Shown here one piece after another: positions 1-8,018 of a DNA stretch of 64,000 nt. This DNA is from an uncultured Bacteroidales bacterium. GTDB lineage: Bacteria > Bacteroidota > Bacteroidia > Bacteroidales > P3. The first letter of the stretch is position 1. Every line of letters begins with the position of its first letter. The position numbers were made by a program, and so were the translations under genes. Location of the stretch: positions 1 to 64,000 of the forward strand of contig CAJUFX010000012.1 of NCBI GenBank assembly GCA_910586395.1, given 5' to 3'. The notes under the pieces were generated by a model. The model was given only the letters and a program-made list of their open reading frames with translations, did not search any database and was not told the origin of the DNA.

Positions 1-402
1 CGTAGTTACCGTTTGAAAGTATAGTCGTGCTTCTTGTGTCAGTGCATGCTTTTTAGTATTTACATCCAATATACGCAAAAAAACGATACCCCCGTCAGTC
101 CATGTCGGTGGGTTCAGGGCGTACGCTACCCGGCCCTTCTGTTTTCAAAGAAGGGGAGAATGGTCCGGGGGCGACAATGATTCCGGTGGCAGGAGTCGTG
201 GTAGGGCTGATAAAAGATGCGGTCGAGGCATTGTATGACCGCTGCGTGTCAAAAATAACCGTCCTTTCTATACATGATGGTTGATGTTTGTGAATGAATT
301 GGTTTGTTGGAAAATAAAATTACGGAAACTTCGCGTTGGTCCGCGTTTGGCTTTCATCGAATTTCAAACAGGGGGCTGTTAGGATTCGGTTGACGCTGTT
401 CG

Positions 403-476
403 GATGTAACCTTTACGCCCGGCTGTTCGCCGGACGTGAAGGTGGCTGGCACCTCGACAAAAGCAAGGGCTACCGC
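403..476. repeat. Direct repeat copy 1 (74 bp)
   Basis: This matches 530-603 at 72 of 74 positions, with an offset of 127 bp. The differences are A/T at position 407/534 and G/T near 450/577. Each copy contains the small inverted repeat CCGGC-tgttc-GCCGG. The left end looks like a decayed version of the rpsP -7 box region. Confidence 0.9.
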
Positions 477-529
477 TTGTTGCTTGAACCTTGCGAAGCG
501 CCTCGGGCACATAGCGCGTTCCGATAATA

Positions 530-603
530 GATGTTACCTTTACGCCCGGCTGTTCGCCGGACGTGAAGGTGGCTGTCACCTCGACAAAAGCAAGGGCTAC
601 CGC
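530..603. repeat. Direct repeat copy 2 (74 bp)
   Basis: Second copy of the 403-476 repeat. It starts GTTACCTTTACGCC, one base from the -7 box context GTTACCTTTGCGCC that lies directly upstream of rpsP (710-723). The duplication may therefore have begun from promoter-proximal sequence. Confidence 0.9.
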
Positions 604-615
604 CCTTGTGTCTCC

Positions 616-660
616 GTTGCATGTGCCTTACGAAAACAAGTTTTCGCCGGCGTATGCAAC
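616..660. other. Strong imperfect hairpin in rpsP upstream region
   Basis: The arms are GTTGCAT (616-622) with ATGCAAC (654-660), GCC (625-627) with GGC (649-651), and CGAAAAC (631-637) with GTTTTCG (640-646) around an AA loop. GT/GT between the first two helices can form wobble pairs. It lies upstream of the -7 box, so it is not in the rpsP leader. A similar architecture occurs at 29953-29994. Confidence 0.75.
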
Positions 661-667
661 GATGCCA

Positions 668-691
668 CAAGTCCGGCCTCAGCCGGACTTG
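668..691. other. 10-bp perfect hairpin, possible weak terminator
   Basis: CAAGTCCGGC (668-677) pairs with GCCGGACTTG (682-691) around a CTCA loop. It is followed by C and four T, a weak T-tract. It overlaps the -33 region of the rpsP promoter, so it could stop upstream read-through or bind a regulator. Confidence 0.5.
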
Positions 692-719
692 CTTTTGTGC
701 TCGGTTTGTGTTACCTTTG
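688..719 (+). promoter_or_regulatory. rpsP promoter
   Basis: The -7 box TACCTTTG (712-719) matches TAnnTTTG. CTTG (688-691) sits 20 bases upstream as the -33 box. The start codon is at 752, leaving a short leader. Confidence 0.75.
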
Positions 720-751
720 CGCCTCGTTAAAAAACTTAAAAGTATTATAAG

Positions 752-1321
752 ATGCCTGTAAGAATCAGATTACAAAGACATGGTAAGAAGGGTGCGCCCT
801 TCTATCACATTGTCGTGGCGGATGGTCGTGCACCTCGTGATGGAAAATTTATCGAGAAGTTAGGCACGTATAATCCTATGGCGCATCCGGCTCAGATCGA
901 GTTGGATGTGGACAAAGCGGTGAAATGGATGCGCAACGGCGCGCAACCGTCCGACACCGCGCGTTCGTTGATGTCCGTAAAGGGCGCGATGCTCAAGCAT
1001 CACTTGCTCCGCGGCGTGGACAAAGGCGCGATGACGTTGGAACAGGCCGAAGCCAAATTTCAGGCTTGGCTGAGCGACAAGGAACAACGTATTCAGAAAC
1101 AGAGAGACGAAAAGGCTTCGAAGCATAACGCCGGCATGAAGGAACGTCTGGCGGCCGAGGCCAAGATCAAGGAAGCCCGTGCGGAAGCCGTAGCCAAGAA
1201 GAAGGCCGACGCTTTGGCTCAGGTTGAGGCGCAGAAAGCGGAGGCGGAAGCCGAAGCGGTTGCCGAAGAAGCGCCGGTTGAAGCACCGGCGGCTGAAGAA
1301 GCGGCTCCTGCGGCCGAATAA
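752..1321 (+). CDS. rpsP: 30S ribosomal protein S16
   Basis: S16 is a small-subunit ribosomal protein needed for 30S assembly. The N-terminal ~85 residues carry the S16 fold, beginning MPVRIRLQRHGKKGAPFYHI and followed by the GKFIEKLGTYNPM segment. The remaining ~100 residues are a charged tail ending in Ala/Glu-rich sequence (AEAEAVAEEAPVEAPAAEEA), giving 189 residues against about 80-90 in proteobacteria. Long tails of this kind are common in Bacteroidota S16. The ATG at 752 lies 33 bases after a good -7 box. A strong terminator follows at 1341-1376, so it may be largely monocistronic even though a thioesterase gene and rimM follow. Confidence 0.97.
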   Translation: MPVRIRLQRHGKKGAPFYHIVVADGRAPRDGKFIEKLGTYNPMAHPAQIELDVDKAVKWMRNGAQPSDTARSLMSVKGAMLKHHLLRGVDKGAMTLEQAEAKFQAWLSDKEQRIQKQRDEKASKHNAGMKERLAAEAKIKEARAEAVAKKKADALAQVEAQKAEAEAEAVAEEAPVEAPAAEEAAPAAE

Positions 1322-1340
1322 ATTTCGGTTCCGGAAGAGG

Positions 1341-1376
1341 GAAAGGAGCATCTGTGCAAGCGGATGCTCCTTTTTC
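1341..1376 (+). terminator. Intrinsic terminator after rpsP
   Basis: GGAGCATC (1345-1352) pairs with GATGCTCC (1363-1370). AAA before the stem can pair with the first T of the following T5 tract (1371-1375). It stands between rpsP and the thioesterase gene. Confidence 0.85.
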
Positions 1377-1394
1377 GGTATAATAAGGAGATTT

Positions 1395-1832
1395 ATGAGG
1401 AAAGAATTGCAGATTCGGTTCGGCGACATCGACCGGCTCGGACATGTCAACAATGCCGTTTACGCGCAGTTTTTCGACATCGGGCGCGTGGAGTTCCTGC
1501 AGCGTCATATGCCCGGCTTGCGGTTTGACGGCCGGACGCTCGTGCTCGTGCATCTGGAAACGGATTTTATCCGTCCCGTATTCGAACACGACCGCATCGC
1601 CGTGGAAACGTATATGGAGCGGATAGGCGGCAAAAGCATTACGATGATGCAGGAAATCCGCGATGAGGCCGGGGTGTTGCGCGCCCGGTGCCGCAGTGTG
1701 CTTTCGACGCTGGACATGGCGGACGGCGGCTCGTTCCCGATGCCGGCGGACTGGCGTGCCGTGTTGGAACGGGCGGAATTCGTGCCGGAACGGAATGCGG
1801 TTGCATTAAATACGGAAAGCCATGCCGAATAA
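1395..1832 (+). CDS. Acyl-CoA thioesterase, 4HBT hotdog family
   Basis: This is a 145-residue single hotdog-fold protein of the 4-hydroxybenzoyl-CoA thioesterase group (YbgC/FadM-like), predicted to hydrolyse acyl-CoA thioesters in the cytoplasm. The signature is near the N-terminus: RFGDIDRLGHVNNAVY, with the catalytic-type Asp and the HVNN turn. The middle LETDFIRPVFEHDRIAVET and a Ser/Thr-rich strand fit the family. The open frame extends upstream into rpsP, but ATG 1395 is preceded by TAAGGAG, gives the usual family length and starts directly with the hotdog fold. The stop codon overlaps rimM by 11 bases, suggesting translational coupling. The physiological substrate cannot be read from sequence. 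Confidence 0.88.
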   Translation: MRKELQIRFGDIDRLGHVNNAVYAQFFDIGRVEFLQRHMPGLRFDGRTLVLVHLETDFIRPVFEHDRIAVETYMERIGGKSITMMQEIRDEAGVLRARCRSVLSTLDMADGGSFPMPADWRAVLERAEFVPERNAVALNTESHAE

Positions 1833-2346
1833 AGCGGATTGTTTTTTTCTGGGATATATCGGACGGACGTTCGGTTATCGGGGCGAACTGGTCGTGACGT
1901 TGGATGTGGACGATCCGACGCGTTACGCCGATTTGAAATCAGTGTTCGTCGAGGTGAAAGGCAGCCTTGTGCCTTATTTCATTACGGAAATACGGATGCG
2001 TGACCGGGATGCGGTCTGGCGTTTCGAGGGGCTGGAGGCGGACGAGGCGGCGCGGCTCGTGGGCTGCGAACTGTATCTGCCGCTGTCGGCCTTGCCGCCG
2101 CTGACCGGCAACCGCTTTTATTTCCACGAGGTGACCGGCTTTACGGTCGAGGATAAGGCGGCCGGCGAGATAGGCACGGTAACCCGTATTTACGATAACG
2201 GGCCTCAGCCGATTCTGTCGATTGACCACGGCGGCAAGGAAATCATGGTACCGCTCATAGACGCGTTTCTGCTGGGGGTGGATCGGGAAAACCGCCGGTT
2301 GAAAATAGCCGCGCCCGAGGGGCTCATCGATTTTTATTTGGCGTAA
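1822..2346 (+). CDS. rimM: Ribosome maturation factor RimM
   Basis: RimM helps assemble the 30S subunit head and binds S19. The 174-residue protein shows the two expected domains. The N-terminal RimM barrel begins with CFFLGYIGRTFGYRGELVV (the GxxGRTxGxRGEL signature). The C-terminal PRC-barrel contains FYFHEVTGFTVED, GEIGTVTRIYDNGPQPIL and EIMVPLIDAFLLGVD. The start overlaps the thioesterase stop by 11 bases. Grouping with rpsP, though separated here by one gene, is a common bacterial arrangement. Confidence 0.95.
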   Translation: MPNKADCFFLGYIGRTFGYRGELVVTLDVDDPTRYADLKSVFVEVKGSLVPYFITEIRMRDRDAVWRFEGLEADEAARLVGCELYLPLSALPPLTGNRFYFHEVTGFTVEDKAAGEIGTVTRIYDNGPQPILSIDHGGKEIMVPLIDAFLLGVDRENRRLKIAAPEGLIDFYLA

Positions 2347-2382
2347 GCCGCGCCGTATGGCGTTGTTTTACGCGGAAAATCG

Positions 2383-2390
2383 TATATTTG
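2383..2390 (+). promoter_or_regulatory. Candidate -7 box upstream of tsaC
   Basis: TATATTTG fits TAnnTTTG exactly. TTG at 2363-2365 is a possible -33 element at a short 17-base spacing. It is just downstream of rimM and would give a leader of about 100 bases. Confidence 0.5.
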
Positions 2391-2466
2391 CTGACGCGCA
2401 GATAGACCGGGCGCCTTGGCGGACATGCGGGTCACCTTGATGTCGGCCTCGGTTTTTGTATGTTTG

Positions 2467-2474
2467 TATCTTTG
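2467..2474 (+). promoter_or_regulatory. tsaC -7 box
   Basis: TATCTTTG fits TAnnTTTG exactly and lies 16 bases before ATG 2491. This argues against the in-frame TTG at 2416 as the start, because that would lie upstream of the promoter. No clear -33 box is seen. Confidence 0.6.
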
Positions 2475-2490
2475 CCTAATTGTCGTTTTC

Positions 2491-3066
2491 ATGACATTTG
2501 AAGAAATAGAAGTTGCCAATTGTGTCAAGATCCTGCAGACGGGCGGCACGTTGCTTTATCCGACCGATACGATATGGGGCATCGGTTGCGACGCCACGCG
2601 CCGCGAGTCGGTGTCCAGGGTGTACCGCATCAAGGCGCGGGACGAAGACCGCAGTTTCATCATTCTGTTGAGCGATCCGGCGCAACTGGCGCGGTATGTG
2701 GAGGAGGTGCCGGCCACGGCTTACGATTTGCTGGCGGCCGTGAACGACAGTCCGCTGACGATTATCTACCCCAAGGGGCGGAATCTGGCCGAAAACGTCT
2801 TGGGACGCGACGGCAGCATTGCGATACGGATTGTGCACAACACGTTCTGCAAGGCTTTGCTGACGGCGTTCGGGAAGCCGATCGTCTCCACGTCGGCCAA
2901 TATTTCGGGCGAACCGTCCCCCATGTGTTTTTCGGCCATTTCGCCGCATATCGTGTCGTCGGTTGACCATGTGGCGGTCGTGCACGAAGATACGATTGCG
3001 GAAACCAAGCCGTCGCGCATCATCAAGTTGGAGGTGGACGGCATGTTTAAAGTCGTGAGGGCGTAA
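2491..3066 (+). CDS. tsaC: L-threonylcarbamoyladenylate synthase (Sua5/YciO/YrdC family)
   Basis: The enzyme makes threonylcarbamoyl-AMP from threonine, bicarbonate and ATP, the first step of t6A37 modification in ANN-decoding tRNAs. The 191-residue protein has the family core: LQTGGTLLYPTDTIWGIGCD, the KxR-type segment RIKARDEDRSFIILLS, SPLTIIYP, and a STSANISGEPSP motif near residue 140. It is the short form without the Sua5 C-terminal domain. ATG 2491 is chosen because a -7 box ends at 2474 and because homologues start shortly before the GGxxxYPTDT motif. porT starts 3 bases after its stop, suggesting a shared transcript. Confidence 0.92.
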   Translation: MTFEEIEVANCVKILQTGGTLLYPTDTIWGIGCDATRRESVSRVYRIKARDEDRSFIILLSDPAQLARYVEEVPATAYDLLAAVNDSPLTIIYPKGRNLAENVLGRDGSIAIRIVHNTFCKALLTAFGKPIVSTSANISGEPSPMCFSAISPHIVSSVDHVAVVHEDTIAETKPSRIIKLEVDGMFKVVRA

Positions 3067-3068
3067 GG

Positions 3069-3803
3069 ATGGGCAAAGGGCGTTGGATCATCGGTCTGTT
3101 GGCGTTGAGCCTGTGTGCGGCGAGTCCGTCGCAGGCGGGACGGAAGTATCAGGCCGTACCCTTTAACCCCAAATACGACGAGCAATTGTTTCATTTCGGT
3201 TTTCTGTTGGGCGTCAATACGATGAACTTCACGATGAAGACCGACGATTTGGGCTTGCCGGGCGACAGCCTGTTCGGCATCAACCATAAGATGAACCCCG
3301 GCTTTTCGGTCGGCGTCATCACGAACCTGCGGCTGGCGCGTTATCTGGACTTGCGTTTTATCCCGACGTTCTCGTTGGGACAGCGCGACTTGATTTATAC
3401 GTATCAGCGGCCGACCGATCCGGCGCCGGTGCGGGAGAAGAAGATCATCGAGAGTATTTTCGTGGAACTGCCGTTGGATTTCAAGTGGAAGGCCAAGCGT
3501 CTGGTCAACTCCCGGCCCTACGTGCTGGTCGGCGGCAAATACACGGCCGACCTGGCTTCGCTGACCAAGCGGCAGCGCGACGTCGAGGATCAGGAATACG
3601 AGATGAAACTGCGCAAGCACGATGTCGGCGTGAACGTGGGCGTGGGTTGGGAATTTTACCTGCCGTTCAACAACAAGATCGCCGTGGAACTCAAGATGTA
3701 TTTCGGCATGTTGGATCTGTTGCAACGGGAGGGCAATATTTACACCGACCGCATCGAGCGTTTGACGTCCAAGATGTTTCAGTTCAATATAACGTTTGAG
3801 TAA
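3069..3803 (+). CDS. porT: T9SS outer-membrane protein PorT/SprT
   Basis: PorT is an outer-membrane beta-barrel needed for type IX secretion in Porphyromonas and for gliding and secretion in flavobacteria. The 244-residue protein has a signal peptide (about residues 1-24, ending SPSQAG), then the family-typical segment FHFGFLLGVNTMNF and repeated amphipathic strands, ending in a Phe-containing strand (FQFNITFE). Length fits PorT. Exported proteins with T9SS sorting-like tails elsewhere in this window support a working system, although the core genes porK/L/M/N, porU and sov are not here. It is 3 bases after tsaC and 9 bases before the FAD oxidoreductase gene. A generic PorT-family barrel is the alternative. 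Confidence 0.82.
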   Translation: MGKGRWIIGLLALSLCAASPSQAGRKYQAVPFNPKYDEQLFHFGFLLGVNTMNFTMKTDDLGLPGDSLFGINHKMNPGFSVGVITNLRLARYLDLRFIPTFSLGQRDLIYTYQRPTDPAPVREKKIIESIFVELPLDFKWKAKRLVNSRPYVLVGGKYTADLASLTKRQRDVEDQEYEMKLRKHDVGVNVGVGWEFYLPFNNKIAVELKMYFGMLDLLQREGNIYTDRIERLTSKMFQFNITFE

Positions 3804-3812
3804 ATAACCATT

Positions 3813-5393
3813 ATGATTCAGGAAATAGAATTACCCATCCGGCCGCGTTGTCTGCACCGCCCCAAGGCTTTTTATCAGGAAGTGGCGGGCAATGTGGGCG
3901 TGGAGCCGGAAGATATACGGCATATCGAGATTCTGCGGCAGTCGATAGACGGTCGCGGTCGTTTTCCGATTTATCGCGTCCATATGCGCGTTTATACGGC
4001 GCCGGATGTTTACCGCAAGCCGTTTAAGAACGTCAAGTTGCCCGCCATGCTGAAAGGCAAGTCCGTTTTGGTCGTGGGCGCGGGGCCTGCGGGATTGTTC
4101 GCGGCCTATACGTTGGCCATGAGCGGCCATAAACCCATTCTGTTGGAACGCGGGCGCGACGTGCATCGTCGTAAGGCGGACGTGGGCGGCCTCTGTCAGC
4201 GCGCCGAACTGGATACGGAGTCGAACTACTGTTTCGGCGAGGGGGGCGCGGGCTGTTTCTCGGACGGCAAGCTTTACACGCGTTCCAACAAGCGTGGCGA
4301 CGTGCAGCATATCCTCGACGTGCTGATCCATTACGGCGCGGATCCGGCCATTGCCTACGAGGCGCATCCGCATATCGGGAGCGACGTGTTGCCCCAGATT
4401 GTGGAGCGCATGCGGAACGAGTTGATTCTGTCGGGCGGTGAGGTGCATTTCGAGACGCGCGTGGAGGATTTTCTGCTGGAGGGCGGCCGCTGTATCGGCG
4501 TGCGTGACCAAAACGGTAAGGAATACCGGGGCGCGGCCGTGGTGTTGGCCTGCGGCCATTCGGCCGAGAACATTTACGATTGGTTTTATACGCGCGGTTA
4601 CGCGATAGAGGGCAAGGATTGGGCGATGGGCGTCCGTCTGGAGCATCCGCAGGAGGTCATCGACATGATGCAATACCGGCAGCGTGCCATCGACTGGGAA
4701 CTGCCGCCGGCGGAATACGGGTTCAGCACGCAGGTAAACGGTCGCGGCGTGTTTTCGTTCTGCATGTGTCCGGGCGGTATGATCATTCCGTCCATGACCG
4801 AGCCCGGTCGTTTTTTGGTCAATGGCATGTCCGGTTCGCGCCGGGCTTCCGCTTGGGCCAATGCGGGCATCGTGGTGTCGGTGCGTCAGGCTGACGTGGC
4901 GGCTTACGCGGCCGAATACGGGCCGTTGGCCGGGTTGAAGTATCAACAGGCCTTGGAGGAGAAATTCGCGGCCTTGGACCCGGCGATGGCGCCCGCGCAG
5001 CGGCTCGTGGATTTCCTGCAGGGACGGGAGAGCGCCAACCTGCCGTCCACGTCTTATCCGTTGGGCGTTTATACCGCGCCCTTGCACGAGATTTTGCCGG
5101 ATTTCATCGCGGACGGATTGCGGGCGGGGCTGGCGGATTTCTGCGCCAAACGGCCGGTTTTCCATACCGAAGAGGCTGTCATGGTGGGCTTGGAGTCGCG
5201 TACGTCATCGACGGTCGTGTTGCCACGTAATCCGGAAACTTACGAACACATCCAAATCAAAAACCTATACCCTTGCGGCGAGGGCGCCGGCTATGCCGGT
5301 GGCATCACGTCCTCGGCCATAGACGGGGTCAATTGCGCAAACAAACTGTTATGGAATTTGAAAAGAGAGATCGCGATCTCTATGAATATATAG
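3813..5393 (+). CDS. FAD-dependent oxidoreductase (FAD-dependent protein C-like)
   Basis: This 526-residue flavoprotein has a ~75-residue N-terminal domain, then a Rossmann FAD site (VLVVGAGPAGLFAAYTLA, about residues 85-102) and LERGRDVHRRKADV. A conserved stretch follows: NYCFGEGGAGCFSDGKLYTR. FSFCMCPGGMIIPS carries two cysteines, and the C-terminus has the second FAD loop YPCGEGAGYAGGITSSAIDG. This architecture matches the uncharacterised bacterial and plant FAD-dependent protein C group. No substrate has been established that I know of. Its 3' end overlaps the next gene by 43 bases. Confidence 0.85.
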   Translation: MIQEIELPIRPRCLHRPKAFYQEVAGNVGVEPEDIRHIEILRQSIDGRGRFPIYRVHMRVYTAPDVYRKPFKNVKLPAMLKGKSVLVVGAGPAGLFAAYTLAMSGHKPILLERGRDVHRRKADVGGLCQRAELDTESNYCFGEGGAGCFSDGKLYTRSNKRGDVQHILDVLIHYGADPAIAYEAHPHIGSDVLPQIVERMRNELILSGGEVHFETRVEDFLLEGGRCIGVRDQNGKEYRGAAVVLACGHSAENIYDWFYTRGYAIEGKDWAMGVRLEHPQEVIDMMQYRQRAIDWELPPAEYGFSTQVNGRGVFSFCMCPGGMIIPSMTEPGRFLVNGMSGSRRASAWANAGIVVSVRQADVAAYAAEYGPLAGLKYQQALEEKFAALDPAMAPAQRLVDFLQGRESANLPSTSYPLGVYTAPLHEILPDFIADGLRAGLADFCAKRPVFHTEEAVMVGLESRTSSTVVLPRNPETYEHIQIKNLYPCGEGAGYAGGITSSAIDGVNCANKLLWNLKREIAISMNI

Positions 5394-6052
5394 AGCGGAA
5401 AGGGGCGCTCCACCGGCAAGCCGGCGCGCACACCCGCCGCGCTTTCGATTTGTTGAAGACGCAAGCGAAGGCTTACGTGGCGCAGATGCGCGACTGGCAG
5501 GCGGCGGGTGTGCCTGAACCCGCGGAGCGGGTTCGCCTCGCCTGCGAGGATAAGGGCGACTGGGAGTTTTATCTCCGTTTTTCGGACGACCTGCTCGTCT
5601 TTACGATGCACACGAACATCTTCGAGTTCTCGCGTCAGCACGAGGTCATGAAATTGCCTTACGTCAAAGAGGATAAGGAACGTTCGCATTGCGGCGTCAT
5701 CTTCATCTACAACTTTTTGGCCGACTCGATAGACTATCACCGCCTGAACGATTCGGGCTACCTGATCGGGCGCGTCTTCATCAATAAGGACAACCATTAT
5801 TTCATAGAGGGCAAGCAGGAACTGGGCTTGCTTTATTCGCAGTTCAACACGGCTGTTTTTGACGAAAAGGCCGGTCAGAGCCTGTTGCGGGCGGCCATGG
5901 AATACACGTCCCATTTCGATTTGCTGACCCCGCCCTACGACGAGATCAAGGAAATGACGGTTGTGGATTTCGAAGAGGATGCGGCCTCCAAGCCTTTGAA
6001 CTCGATGAAGACGGCCAAACGCTTGGGCTTCCGTTTTCAGGCGGATCAATAG
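5351..6052 (+). CDS. Conserved hypothetical protein (233 aa)
   Basis: I do not recognise a family. ATG 5351 (MEFEKRDRD) lies inside the 3' end of the FAD oxidoreductase gene, a 43-base overlap in another frame. The in-frame start further upstream would give an implausible Arg-rich extension. The product looks cytosolic and mixed alpha/beta. The N-terminal ~60 residues are helical and charged. The middle contains CEDKGDWEFYLRFSDDLLVF and HTNIFEFSRQHEVMKLPYV. The C-terminus is acidic and ends GFRFQADQ. No signal peptide, membrane segment or classic catalytic motif is visible. The tight overlap suggests coupled expression with the FAD enzyme. Confidence 0.75.
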   Translation: MEFEKRDRDLYEYIERKGALHRQAGAHTRRAFDLLKTQAKAYVAQMRDWQAAGVPEPAERVRLACEDKGDWEFYLRFSDDLLVFTMHTNIFEFSRQHEVMKLPYVKEDKERSHCGVIFIYNFLADSIDYHRLNDSGYLIGRVFINKDNHYFIEGKQELGLLYSQFNTAVFDEKAGQSLLRAAMEYTSHFDLLTPPYDEIKEMTVVDFEEDAASKPLNSMKTAKRLGFRFQADQ

Positions 6053-6093
6053 AGCGGTCGGCCGTTGTTTTTAAACCTTAGACGAAAAACGAT

Positions 6094-6951
6094 ATGAAAG
6101 GGATTATTCTGGCGGGCGGTGCGGGGACGCGCCTGCATCCGCTGACGCTGGTTATGAGCAAGCAGCTGATGCCGGTTTACGACAAGCCGATGATTTATTA
6201 TCCGTTGTCCACGCTGATGATGGCCGGCATTCGCGATATCCTCATTATCTCCACGCCGGCAGACCTGCCCAAATTCGAACAGTTGCTGGGCGATGGCCGT
6301 CAATTGGGCTGCCGTTTCGCGTACAAGGTGCAGGAAGTGCCGAACGGACTGGCGCAGGCGTTTGTGCTCGGCGCGGATTTCATCGGCGGCGAGGACGTGG
6401 CTTTGGTGTTGGGCGACAATATCTTTTACGGCGCGGGCATGGGTAAGTTGTTGCAGGCCAATACGAAGCCGGACGGCGGCGTCGTGTTCGCCTACCATGT
6501 GGCCGACCCGGAACGTTACGGCGTCGTGGAATTCGACGATAAGATGCGGGCTATATCGATAGAGGAGAAGCCGGCGCGTCCCAAGTCCAACTTTGCGGTA
6601 CCGGGCCTGTATTTTTACGATAACTCGGTTGTGGAGGTCGCGCGCAACCTTAAGCCCAGCGCGCGTGGCGAATACGAAATCACGGATGTGAACCGCCATT
6701 ATCTGGAAGCCGGCAAACTCAAGGTGGGCATGCTGGGACGCGGCACGGCTTGGCTCGATACGGGGACGTTCGAATCGCTTATGCAGGCGGGACAGTTCGT
6801 CGGCATGCTCGAACAGCGGCAGGGCCTGAAAGTGGGTTGCATAGAGGAAGTGGCTTACCGCATGGGTTTCATCGATGCCGCGCAGTTGCGCCGTCTGGCC
6901 GAACCGCTGATGAAGAGCGGCTACGGACGGTATCTGTTGAATATTTTGTAA
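6094..6951 (+). CDS. rmlA: Glucose-1-phosphate thymidylyltransferase
   Basis: RmlA (RfbA) joins dTTP and glucose-1-phosphate to make dTDP-glucose, the first step of the dTDP-L-rhamnose pathway used for surface polysaccharide. The 285-residue protein starts MKGIILAGGAGTRLHPLT, the nucleotide-binding signature. It continues with SKQLMPVYDKPMIYYPLSTL, QEVPNGLAQAF, LVLGDNIFYG and the EEKPARPKSNFAVPGLYFYD segment, ending with WLDTGTFESL. Length is typical of the short form. rmlB, rmlC and rmlD are not in the window, so the rest of the pathway must be elsewhere. Confidence 0.95.
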   Translation: MKGIILAGGAGTRLHPLTLVMSKQLMPVYDKPMIYYPLSTLMMAGIRDILIISTPADLPKFEQLLGDGRQLGCRFAYKVQEVPNGLAQAFVLGADFIGGEDVALVLGDNIFYGAGMGKLLQANTKPDGGVVFAYHVADPERYGVVEFDDKMRAISIEEKPARPKSNFAVPGLYFYDNSVVEVARNLKPSARGEYEITDVNRHYLEAGKLKVGMLGRGTAWLDTGTFESLMQAGQFVGMLEQRQGLKVGCIEEVAYRMGFIDAAQLRRLAEPLMKSGYGRYLLNIL

Positions 6952-7022
6952 AAAAAACACCGGAGTCCAGCAACATCGGTCCGACCGGTAGGGGCTGTCA
7001 ATTAAAAATTTATCGGCATATT

Positions 7023-8018
7023 ATGGCACAGTCATTTGAACAACTTTTGGGCGCGGTGGAAGATCGCATCCGCGAACTGCCCGCCTTCCGGCGGCAACCG
7101 GTCCGGCTTTACGAACCGGCCGTCTATACGATGAACTTGGGCGGCAAACGCATCCGTCCGGTATTGGCGCTGATGGCTTGCCAATTGTTCGGCGGTTCGG
7201 TCGAAAAGGTGTTGGATCCGGCCGTCGGGCTGGAGGTGTTCCATAACTTCACGCTCCTGCACGACGACGTCATGGACCGCGCGGACATGCGCCGCGGCAA
7301 ACCCACGGTGCATGTCAAATGGGATACGAATACGGCGATTCTGACGGGCGACGCGATGTTCGCCGTGGCCGTACGGCTTATGGCGGGCGCGCCGGCCGAA
7401 AGCCTGCGCGCCGTTTTGCAGGCCTTTGAAGCCTTGGCGGTGGGCGTATGCGAAGGGCAGCAGTACGACATGAATTTCGAGACGCAGGCGCAGGTGAGCA
7501 TGGCGGAGTACATGGAGATGATACGGCTCAAGACGGCCGTCCTGATAGCGGGCAGCCTGCAAATCGGCGCCGAAGCGGCGGGCGCGCCCGCCGCTTCGGT
7601 CGCCCGCCTCTACGCCTATGGCACGCAGATCGGGCTGGCGTTTCAGTTGCAGGACGACTTGCTGGACCTCTATGGAGATGAAAGCAAGTTCGGCAAGAAA
7701 ATCGGCAGCGATATTCGGGAAAACAAGAAAACTTACTTGTACATAAAGGCTTTGGAGTTGTTATCGCCGGCCGATGCGGCCGCGTTGGAAAAGGCGTTCG
7801 CCGAGCCGACACGGCCCGAAACCGAGGCCGGAAAGGTAGCCCTTGTCAAAGGGCTGTACGAAAAGGTCGGGGTCAGACAGCAGTGCGAGGCGGCGGTTCA
7901 GGCGATGTTCAAGGCGGCGGAAGCCGAGTTGGATGCCATTCCGGCCACTGAGACCGATGCGGAGGCCTTGACGGTACTCAAACAGTTTACGGCTAAATTG
8001 CTGGGGCGGGATTATTGA
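7023..8018 (+). CDS. Polyprenyl (isoprenyl) diphosphate synthase
   Basis: The enzyme condenses isopentenyl diphosphate onto an allylic diphosphate to make a trans-polyprenyl chain, probably for the menaquinone side chain. The 331-residue protein has the first Asp-rich motif DDVMD (residues 81-85) followed by RRGKPTVH, and the second motif QLQDDLLD (208-215) followed by the GSDIRENKKTYL loop. GGKRIRPVLALMACQL lies at 40-55. ATG 7023 is used because the upstream extension of the frame overlaps rmlA. Its 3' end overlaps the convergent ABC-F gene by 7 bases, and its terminator sits inside that gene (8039-8085). Chain length cannot be inferred safely. Confidence 0.9.
   Translation: MAQSFEQLLGAVEDRIRELPAFRRQPVRLYEPAVYTMNLGGKRIRPVLALMACQLFGGSVEKVLDPAVGLEVFHNFTLLHDDVMDRADMRRGKPTVHVKWDTNTAILTGDAMFAVAVRLMAGAPAESLRAVLQAFEALAVGVCEGQQYDMNFETQAQVSMAEYMEMIRLKTAVLIAGSLQIGAEAAGAPAASVARLYAYGTQIGLAFQLQDDLLDLYGDESKFGKKIGSDIRENKKTYLYIKALELLSPADAAALEKAFAEPTRPETEAGKVALVKGLYEKVGVRQQCEAAVQAMFKAAEAELDAIPATETDAEALTVLKQFTAKLLGRDY

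Larger units (their letters stand above)
1..751. other. Non-coding region upstream of rpsP
   Basis: No convincing gene is visible. The short open frames here translate repeat and hairpin sequence and have no recognisable domain. The right half holds two copies of a 74-bp repeat (403-476, 530-603), a 45-nt hairpin (616-660), a second hairpin (668-691) and the rpsP promoter. I see nothing recognisable in 1-400; it may be the trailing region of a gene outside the window. Confidence 0.6.

Noticed and set aside
436..750. 104-residue open frame overlapping the repeat upstream of rpsP
   Set aside because: It translates the 74-bp repeat and hairpins, runs across the rpsP promoter and has no protein-like features.
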